Source: Chitinophagaceae bacterium
GTDB lineage: Bacteria > Bacteroidota > Bacteroidia > Chitinophagales > Chitinophagaceae
DNA: 6,282 nt
Reading direction: 5' to 3'
NCBI GenBank assembly: GCA_025963615.1
Contig: JAOQAL010000780.1
Location: 1-6,282 of the forward strand
Shown here: positions 1-4,693 of the stretch, piece after piece
Numbering within the stretch: the first letter of the stretch is position 1
How the letters are laid out: the number at the start of each line of letters is the position of its first letter
Notes under the pieces: model-generated
What the model was told of the DNA's origin: nothing
The model's input: only the letters and a program-made list of their open reading frames with translations
The model's database searches: none
Program-made: the position numbers and the translations under genes

Positions 1-869
1 TTATAAAAAATGATTCACTGTTATATGAAAACTATTGGGATGGCTACAATGATTCGTCCCTTTCAAATTCTTTTTCGGTGGCGAAAAGTATTACCAGTTT
101 GCTGATTGGCATTGCTATTAAAGAAGGTAAAATAAAATCAGTCGGTGATGCTGTGGGTAATTACCTTCCCGAATTTAAAGAGGGGCTTGGAGCCAAACTT
201 ACGATCAGGGACCTGCTTACTATGTCCAGTGGGAGTAATTGGGATGAGTCCTACGCTAATCCTTTGTCGGTAACAACGGAAGCGTATTATGGTAGTGATC
301 TTTATAAAACTGCAACCGGGATAAAGATTATAAGGGAACCCGGTACTTTGCATTCTTATAAATCTGGCGACACCGGGTTGCTGGGATTGATACTGGAAAA
401 AGCGACGGGGAAATCATTAAGTGAATATGCCTCCGGAAAATTATGGAAGCCCCTGGGTGCAGAGCATCCGGCCTTATGGAGCACCGATCGTGAAAAAGGA
501 AACGAAAAAGCATATTGTTGTTTTAATACCAATGCGCGGGATTTTGCCCGTATCGGTCAGTTGATGCTGGATAGTGGTAAATGGAACGGTTCGGCCATCA
601 TTGATTCTGCTTACTACCAGCAATCCATTTCTGCCTGCAATATCCCGGATGAGACAGGCAAACCCTGCAACTATTACGGTTATCAATGGTGGATACGACC
701 GGCGTATGAAGGCGTGTTTTACGCCCGCGGTATTTTAGGTCAATACGTTATTGTTATTCCCTCCAAAAAAACAATTATCGTTCGCCTGGGGAAAAAACGT
801 TCTGACAAGCGTATCCAGGGGGCACCGGCAGAAGTGGATGCATTGATTAACTGGGGTCTGGGCCTGTAA
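1..869 (+). CDS. Serine hydrolase, beta-lactamase / 6-aminohexanoate-dimer hydrolase-like (5' end missing)
   Basis: The reading frame is open from the left edge (first full codon at nt 3), giving 288 visible residues up to the TAA at 867-869. A GTG at 78 could be taken for a start, but it is internal. The codon just before it (75-77) is the serine of an S-V-A-K tetrad, the SxxK nucleophile motif of class C beta-lactamase-fold enzymes, so any model beginning at 78 loses the catalytic serine. Further family marks are the RDLLTMSSG block (about 207-233), Y-K-S-G-D-T (357-374) with the probable second catalytic tyrosine, the block around CCFNTNARDFARIGQL, and G-Q-Y near the C-terminus where penicillin-recognising enzymes carry KTG/HTG. 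The pattern fits the broad serine hydrolase group that includes NylB-like amide hydrolases and EstB-like esterases better than a true AmpC. Substrate cannot be told from sequence. Whether it is exported cannot be judged because the N-terminus is outside the window. Confidence 0.9.
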   Translation, partial: IKNDSLLYENYWDGYNDSSLSNSFSVAKSITSLLIGIAIKEGKIKSVGDAVGNYLPEFKEGLGAKLTIRDLLTMSSGSNWDESYANPLSVTTEAYYGSDLYKTATGIKIIREPGTLHSYKSGDTGLLGLILEKATGKSLSEYASGKLWKPLGAEHPALWSTDREKGNEKAYCCFNTNARDFARIGQLMLDSGKWNGSAIIDSAYYQQSISACNIPDETGKPCNYYGYQWWIRPAYEGVFYARGILGQYVIVIPSKKTIIVRLGKKRSDKRIQGAPAEVDALINWGLGL

Positions 870-956
870 ATGCAGCTATATGTGTTGTCCTATTTGTCTA
901 CCTCTATTATGTGGTTCAAAATAAAAAAACGAACCGCCTGGCCCAATAAAACATAA
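870..956 (+). CDS. Possible 28-codon ORF after the serine hydrolase (weak)
   Basis: An ATG abuts the TAA of the serine hydrolase (TAAATG) and opens a 28-codon frame, in the same frame as the upstream gene, ending at TAA 954-956. The peptide has a short hydrophobic stretch (LYVLSYLSTSIMWF) followed by KIKKR, so it could be a tiny membrane peptide. No family is recognised and no ribosome-binding signal is seen. An ORF of this length is easily produced by chance. The rest of the 870-1021 gap holds a T8 run (957-964) and the TAnnTTTG box before the next gene. Confidence 0.12.
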   Translation: MQLYVLSYLSTSIMWFKIKKRTAWPNKT

Positions 957-1008
957 TTTTTTTTCTGTTGTTTATCTCCTTTTGCACCGGGTTTTTCGCG
1001 CTTACTAT

Positions 1009-1016
1009 TACCTTTG
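1009..1016 (+). promoter_or_regulatory. TAnnTTTG -7 box upstream of the RNA methyltransferase
   Basis: TACCTTTG matches the Bacteroidota -7 consensus TAnnTTTG exactly. The nearest TTTG that could act as a -33 element is at 981-984, giving a 24-nt spacer, longer than the usual 19-21. The box ends only 5 nt before the ATG at 1022. If it is used, the transcript would have almost no leader, or translation would begin at the second ATG (1037). Confidence 0.4.
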
Positions 1017-1021
1017 CCGCT

Positions 1022-1549
1022 ATGCGAAAGCTGAGTATGAGTGAACTGAACCGCAAATCAGTCGACGAATTTAAGCAGTCTGAGAAAAATCCCGTTATCG
1101 TTGTTCTGGAAAATATCCGTAGCGCTTATAATGTAGGAAGTGTGTTCCGGACGGCCGACGCTTTTTTAATTGAAGCGGTTTATATCTGTGGTTATACCGC
1201 CCAACCGCCGCACAAAGAAATCAAGAAAACTGCTTTAGGAGCCGAGGAAACTATTGTATGGAAGTATTTTCAAACGACAGCGGAAGCTATTGATGATTTA
1301 AAGGGAGCAGGATTTAAAGTGTATGCGGCAGAACAGGCCGAAGGAAGTTTTGAACTGCATAAAATGGCTTTCGAACAAAACCAGAAAGTGGCTGTTGTTT
1401 TTGGGAATGAAGTAGCCGGTGTTGAACAATCAAGTATTCAGTTATGTGAAGGGTGTATCGAAATCCCGCAGTTGGGAATGAAGCATTCTTTGAATATAGC
1501 CACAGCAGCCGGAGTGGTGTTGTGGGAAATAGTCCGGACAAGGATTTAG
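1022..1549 (+). CDS. TrmH/SpoU-family RNA 2'-O-ribose methyltransferase
   Basis: This 175-residue protein carries the three SPOUT motifs of the SpoU class. Motif 1 is NIRSAYNVGSVFRTADAF (residues 31-48, with N31, N37, G39 and the catalytic-type R43). Motif 2 is VVFGNEVAGV (125-134). Motif 3 is IPQLGMKHSLNIATAAGV (148-165), which forms the trefoil knot that binds S-adenosylmethionine. It lacks the N-terminal substrate-binding domain of longer relatives such as RlmB, so it is a minimal-length member. The enzyme is expected to methylate a ribose 2'-OH in tRNA or rRNA in the cytoplasm; the target nucleotide cannot be inferred. I chose ATG 1022 because homologs I recall from Bacteroidota begin with a similar MRKL segment. 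A TTG at 968 would add 18 hydrophobic residues that do not belong to the family, and ATG 1037 is a possible alternative. The 89 nt to the next gene suggest co-transcription with the prenyltransferase. Confidence 0.93.
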   Translation: MRKLSMSELNRKSVDEFKQSEKNPVIVVLENIRSAYNVGSVFRTADAFLIEAVYICGYTAQPPHKEIKKTALGAEETIVWKYFQTTAEAIDDLKGAGFKVYAAEQAEGSFELHKMAFEQNQKVAVVFGNEVAGVEQSSIQLCEGCIEIPQLGMKHSLNIATAAGVVLWEIVRTRI

Positions 1550-1561
1550 CGGAGTGTTGGG

Positions 1562-1642
1562 ATGGTTGGAAATTTTTTGTACTGGTTAGGCCATGTCACC
1601 CTGATCGCTATCGGGATAACTGGAAATAAAAAAATAGAATGA
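1562..1642 (+). CDS. Possible 26-residue membrane peptide, coupled to the prenyltransferase
   Basis: An ATG 12 nt after the methyltransferase stop opens a 26-codon frame whose TGA overlaps the ATG of the prenyltransferase as ATGA (1639-1642). The peptide has an aromatic and hydrophobic core (NFLYWLGHVTLIAIGITG) followed by N-K-K, which resembles a single membrane helix with a positive flank. The frame is also the continuation of the methyltransferase frame past its TAG, so stop-codon read-through would append it. No family is recognised and no ribosome-binding signal is visible. The exact four-base overlap is the main argument for translation; short length is the main argument against. Confidence 0.28.
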   Translation: MVGNFLYWLGHVTLIAIGITGNKKIE

Positions 1643-2625
1643 GTAAGGTAAAAAACTATTTAAGTCTTATAAAATTTTCACACACCATTTTTGCAATGCC
1701 TTTTGCGTTGATTGGTTTTTTCCTCGGACTTTTAAAATTTGATTTTGATCTTTTTGCAGGACAGTTGAATTTAAATAAAACGGTTGGTTGGCGACCGGCG
1801 GGCGCCTGGATGCTCAGTACTTCAAGAGATTCACTTATATACAGAATGTATAGCGGCTCCCATCAATATTTTCTGTTAATAGAATATTTTATTTTAGTTG
1901 TATTGTGCATGATCTTCGCCCGAAGCGCTGCCATGTCATTCAACCGTTATCTTGACCGGAGTTTTGATGCGAAAAATCCAAGAACAGCCATCCGGGAAAT
2001 TCCTGCGGGAATCATAAAGGCAAATAAAGTGTTGACGTTTACTATTATTAATTGCCTGTTGTTTATTGCCTGCACTTTCTTCATTAATAAACTTTGTTTT
2101 TTCCTGTCACCGGTTGCTTTATTTGTTGTACTAGGTTATAGCTACACCAAGCGGTTTACCCCGCTGTGTCACCTGGTACTTGGTTTAGGTCTGTCATTGG
2201 CACCGATCGGCGCTTACCTTGCCGTAACGGGAAGATTTGCGCTTTTGCCTTTATTGTTTTCATTTGCTGTTATTTTCTGGGTCAGCGGGTTCGATATTAT
2301 TTATGCCCTGCAGGATGAGGAATTTGATAAATCACAAAAATTATATTCCATTCCGGCCTGGCTGGGCAAGGCAAAAGGGTTGCGGGTGTCTGAGATTTTA
2401 CATTTGATGAGTGCTTCCTGTGTTATTTTTGCAGGTATTTACGGAAGCTTTGGATGGATGTACTGGATCGGGATCGCCGTATTTGTGGGTATGCTTGTTT
2501 ACCAACATGCTATCGTAAAACCAAACGATCTTCGAAAGGTGAATCTCGCATTTATGACGGCCAATGGTGTCGCTTCCGTTGTATTTGCTGTCTTTGTTAT
2601 TTTGGATCTATTTTTACATATTTAA
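1639..2625 (+). CDS. UbiA-family prenyltransferase, MqnP / 4-hydroxybenzoate polyprenyltransferase-like
   Basis: This is a 328-residue integral membrane protein with roughly eight or nine hydrophobic helices. The two aspartate-rich motifs that bind Mg-diphosphate are present: N102-R-Y-L-D106-R-S-F-D110 and D219-I-I-Y-A-L-Q-D226-E-E-F-D230. The N-terminal KFSHTIFAMPFALIGFF segment, the NPRTAIREIPAG segment after motif 1 and the SGFDIIYALQDEEFD segment are typical of the UbiA-like subgroup tied to the futalosine menaquinone route (MqnP). The reaction would be transfer of a polyprenyl chain to an aromatic ring in quinone synthesis; the exact acceptor is inferred. It is longer than most relatives (about 285-300 residues) because residues about 32-75, between the first two helices, include extra sequence. 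The start at 1639 has an A-rich upstream stretch and no Shine-Dalgarno. ruvX follows after 24 nt, consistent with a shared transcript. Confidence 0.9.
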   Translation: MSKVKNYLSLIKFSHTIFAMPFALIGFFLGLLKFDFDLFAGQLNLNKTVGWRPAGAWMLSTSRDSLIYRMYSGSHQYFLLIEYFILVVLCMIFARSAAMSFNRYLDRSFDAKNPRTAIREIPAGIIKANKVLTFTIINCLLFIACTFFINKLCFFLSPVALFVVLGYSYTKRFTPLCHLVLGLGLSLAPIGAYLAVTGRFALLPLLFSFAVIFWVSGFDIIYALQDEEFDKSQKLYSIPAWLGKAKGLRVSEILHLMSASCVIFAGIYGSFGWMYWIGIAVFVGMLVYQHAIVKPNDLRKVNLAFMTANGVASVVFAVFVILDLFLHI

Positions 2626-2649
2626 TATCGCACTTTAAATTTTACATTT

Positions 2650-3066
2650 TTGTCAAGAATTCTTTCTATTGATTATGGGCTTAAGCGTACGGGTATTGCG
2701 GTTTCAGATCCTTTAAAGATCATCGCTACCGGCTTAACGACGGTTGAGTCCCGGCAACTGATCCCTTTTCTTAAAGACTATTTTTTAAAAGAAACGGTTG
2801 AACTGATCATCATTGGTGAACCCAGGAACCTGGACGATTCAGCCACCCATGCAACTCCGCTGGTTGAAAAATGTATTAAGGCTTTACAGAAAAATTTCCC
2901 CAAAGTGCCTGTTAAAAAAGTAGATGAACGGTTTACTTCCAAAATGGCCAGGGACTCCATGCTTGAAATGGGTCTGAAAAAAATGCAACGCCGCAATAAG
3001 GCCCTGGTGGATGAAATTGCAGCTACGATCCTGCTTCAGGAATACATGAGAAGTATAGAAGGATGA
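2650..3066 (+). CDS. ruvX: RuvX / YqgF, Holliday-junction resolvase-like pre-16S rRNA nuclease
   Basis: This 138-residue protein has the normal length and the RNase H-like fold signature of the YqgF family. The N-terminal strand carries D8-Y-G-L-K-R-T-G-I-A-V-S-D; the central strand ends in I-I-G-E-P-R-N-L-D (54-62); D92-E-R-F-T-S follows; the C-terminal catalytic aspartate lies in V-D121-E-I-A-A-T-I-L-L-Q. E. coli YqgF is known to process the 5' end of 16S rRNA, while homologs have also been described as Holliday-junction resolvases, so either role is possible here. The start is TTG at 2650, chosen because the conserved family N-terminus (SRILSIDYG) begins at the next codon and no ATG or GTG lies nearby in frame. 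No Shine-Dalgarno is seen. Only 24 nt separate it from the prenyltransferase stop. Confidence 0.94.
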   Translation: MSRILSIDYGLKRTGIAVSDPLKIIATGLTTVESRQLIPFLKDYFLKETVELIIIGEPRNLDDSATHATPLVEKCIKALQKNFPKVPVKKVDERFTSKMARDSMLEMGLKKMQRRNKALVDEIAATILLQEYMRSIEG

Positions 3067-3071
3067 GTGTA

Positions 3072-3102
3072 TTGGTTCGTTAACCAACTTATGGTAAATT
3101 TG
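3072..3102 (+). promoter_or_regulatory. def promoter (Bacteroidota type: TTG-N20-TAAATTTG)
   Basis: A TTG at 3072-3074 (-33 element) is separated by 20 nt from TAAATTTG at 3095-3102, which matches the -7 consensus TAnnTTTG exactly. This is the best formed promoter in the window. Transcription should begin near 3107-3110, leaving about 30 nt of leader before the TTG start of def. The -33 element lies in the left arm of an inverted repeat, TTGGTT-cgtt-AACCAA (3072-3087), which could be an operator or chance. Confidence 0.68.
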
Positions 3103-3111
3103 CAGCGGGTA

Positions 3112-3135
3112 TAAACTCTTAAACTCATAAACTTT
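3112..3135 (+). repeat. Three tandem 8-nt units in the def leader
   Basis: Three octamers run head to tail with a strict 8-nt period: TAAACTCT, TAAACTCA and TAAACTTT. All share TAAACT and differ in the last two bases. They fill most of the predicted untranslated leader and end 5 nt before the start codon. Confidence 0.75.
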
Positions 3136-3140
3136 TTAGC

Positions 3141-3722
3141 TTGATACTTCCAATTGTTGCGTACGGTCACCCGGTTTTGAGAAAAGTTGCTGCGGATATA
3201 AAAGAGGATTACCCTGCCCTGCAGAAATTTATTGAAGATATGTGGGAAACCATGTACGCCAGCAGCGGCGTAGGTTTAGCCGCGCCACAGGTAAACAAAG
3301 ATATCCGGCTGTTTGTCATTGATACGGAGCAGATGTTTCATAATATGGAAGAGGAGGAAAAGGGCAAGTATCCTGATGCGCCCGGTCAAAAAAAGGTTTT
3401 TATCAATGCCCATATTGCAGAATTGGATGGAGAAGAATGGCTGTACAATGAAGGTTGCCTGAGCATACCTAAAATCAGGGAAGATATCAAGCGCTGTGAA
3501 ATGGTAACCTTGAAATATGTTGATGAAAATTTTCAAAGTCACAAAAAAACATTTCACGGACTAACCGCCCGGGTGATCCTGCACGAATATGATCATATAG
3601 AAGGGAAGTTGTTTATAGATCATATTACTCCGTTGAAGCGCAAATTGATGAAAGGTAAACTGGATGATATTTCGAAGGGCAAAATCAATGTTGACTATAA
3701 GATGCTCTTCCCAAAGAAGTGA
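3141..3722 (+). CDS. def: Peptide deformylase
   Basis: This 193-residue protein has all three deformylase motifs. Motif 1 is G43-V-G-L-A-A-P-Q50. Motif 2 is E104-G-C106-L-S, with the metal-ligand cysteine. Motif 3 is H148-E149-Y-D-H152, with the two metal-ligand histidines and the catalytic glutamate. The enzyme removes the formyl group from the N-terminal methionine of new proteins at the ribosome. Residue 147, just before the HEYDH, is leucine where most deformylases have glutamine (QHExDH); the codon 3579-3581 is CTG, one base from CAG. Residues 64-85 form a charged, Glu-rich segment of the kind seen in Bacteroidota deformylases. The start is TTG 3141, because the family N-terminus I-L-P-I-V-A-Y-G follows directly and no better codon exists. 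It has its own promoter and probably shares a transcript with the exported-protein gene 6 nt downstream. Confidence 0.96.
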   Translation: MILPIVAYGHPVLRKVAADIKEDYPALQKFIEDMWETMYASSGVGLAAPQVNKDIRLFVIDTEQMFHNMEEEEKGKYPDAPGQKKVFINAHIAELDGEEWLYNEGCLSIPKIREDIKRCEMVTLKYVDENFQSHKKTFHGLTARVILHEYDHIEGKLFIDHITPLKRKLMKGKLDDISKGKINVDYKMLFPKK

Positions 3723-3728
3723 GGATTT

Positions 3729-4667
3729 ATGAAAATATTTCCGGTCATCTTATTTATCTTTCTCAGTAATCGCCTGTTTGCCCAGCAGGAAGATTCATTG
3801 GATAATGACCGTCTCTCCAAAATGGTCACTTTGTCTGAAATCGTGATGCGCTCTGACATCAATGTGGCCAAATTTATTGAAAGAGTAAAAAACGATACTA
3901 CCTTTTACAAGGCATTCCGTACGTTACATATCCTGGGATATACTTCGCTGAATGATATCCGGATGTCAGACAAAAAAGGCAACCTGAAAGCCTCTTTACA
4001 GAGTAAAACGAAGCAACAGGTTTCAGGAACCTGCCAAAGCATGAAAGTATTGGAGGAAACAAGCACGGGGGACTTTTATGATGATGAGAAAAATTACAAT
4101 TATTACACGGCCCGGTTATATGCCGGCCTTTTTTTTACTACCGGAACTGTTTGCGGTGAGAATAATATTGTAAAAGGAGTGGAGCTGAAACCCAAATCCA
4201 AAACGGGGATTGAAAAACATAAAGAGCAACTGAAGATGTTGTTTTTTAATCCCGGTAAAAAAATACCCGGTATACCTTTTATTGGCGATAAGATCAACAT
4301 CTTTGATCCTGATATTGCGCGGTATTATAATTTCACCATTGACTATGGCGATAATGAAGGCGAGCCCTGCTATGTTTTTTCCATTAAAGTGAAAGAAGAT
4401 CTTTCCCCAGGTGAAAAAAATGATATCGTGATAGATAATATGGTCACCTGGTTCAGCACCAAAACTATGGAAGTGCTGGCTCGCAATTATGATCTAAGTT
4501 ATAATACACCGGTGTATGATTTTGATGTACACATGGAAGTGCAGATGACAAAGTTTGGCGATTATCTGGTTCCCAAAATACTGCGGTACAGGGGAACCTG
4601 GGACGTCGCTTTTAAGAAAAGGGAAAGAGGAATATTTACTGCAACACTTTTTGATTTTAATAAATAG
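3729..4667 (+). CDS. Exported protein of unknown function
   Basis: I do not recognise this 312-residue protein. It begins with a lysine and a hydrophobic core and shows a likely signal peptidase I site after L-F-A (residue 18), giving a mature protein that starts Q-Q-E-D. No lipobox cysteine is present, so a periplasmic or otherwise exported soluble protein is more likely than a lipoprotein. The C-terminal half (about 195-310) alternates hydrophobic and polar residues and ends in strand-like segments, suggesting a beta-rich fold; a LolA-like or carrier-type sheet is possible but unproven. Three cysteines lie at about 102, 142 and in G-E-P-C-Y-V-F. Only 6 nt separate it from def, and GAGGA at 3721-3725 overlaps the def stop, 3 nt before the ATG, a rare Shine-Dalgarno-like signal in this window. 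Co-transcription with def is likely, but a shared function is not implied. Confidence 0.85.
   Translation: MKIFPVILFIFLSNRLFAQQEDSLDNDRLSKMVTLSEIVMRSDINVAKFIERVKNDTTFYKAFRTLHILGYTSLNDIRMSDKKGNLKASLQSKTKQQVSGTCQSMKVLEETSTGDFYDDEKNYNYYTARLYAGLFFTTGTVCGENNIVKGVELKPKSKTGIEKHKEQLKMLFFNPGKKIPGIPFIGDKINIFDPDIARYYNFTIDYGDNEGEPCYVFSIKVKEDLSPGEKNDIVIDNMVTWFSTKTMEVLARNYDLSYNTPVYDFDVHMEVQMTKFGDYLVPKILRYRGTWDVAFKKRERGIFTATLFDFNK
4109..4136 (+). terminator. Terminator-like hairpin inside the exported-protein gene
   Basis: GGCCCGG (4109-4115) pairs with CCGGCC (4123-4128) through six G-C pairs and one bulged C, with a 7-nt loop TTATATG. Eight T follow at once (4129-4136). In form this is an intrinsic terminator on the coding strand, but it lies within codons 127-136 of an open gene. 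It may be chance, or it may cause partial early termination. Confidence 0.4.
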
Positions 4668-4679
4668 GGCCATTATCAA

Positions 4680-4693
4680 GCATCTAGCATCTA
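4680..4693 (+). repeat. 7-nt tandem duplication at the convergent gene ends
   Basis: GCATCTA occurs twice in a row, and the second copy supplies the TAG stop of rluD on the minus strand. It occupies most of the 23-nt gap between the convergent genes. No hairpin with a T run that could act as a terminator is visible here. Confidence 0.6.

Noticed and set aside
337..379. 8-bp inverted repeat AACCCGGT/ACCGGGTT in the serine hydrolase gene
   Set aside because: With a 27-nt spacer, several 8-bp pairs are expected by chance in 6 kb.
911..964. Possible terminator after the serine hydrolase: GTGGTTC/GAACCGC stem and later T8
   Set aside because: The loop is 13 nt, one pair is G-T, and the T run begins about 20 nt after the stem.
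968..1021. TTG start adding 18 hydrophobic residues to the RNA methyltransferase
   Set aside because: SpoU-type methyltransferases are cytoplasmic and the family N-terminus begins at ATG 1022; the stretch also contains the -7 box.
1600..1615. 6-bp hairpin CCTGAT-cgct-ATCGGG before the prenyltransferase
   Set aside because: Short stem with a G-T pair and no T run; such stems arise often by chance.
2641..2652. TACATTTTTG before ruvX as a -7 box
   Set aside because: The gap between TA and TTTG is four bases rather than two, it overlaps the start codon, and no -33 element fits.
4251..4276. CCCGGTA direct repeat around an A7 run in the exported-protein gene
   Set aside because: Short and in frame with normal coding; the A run causes no visible frame change.
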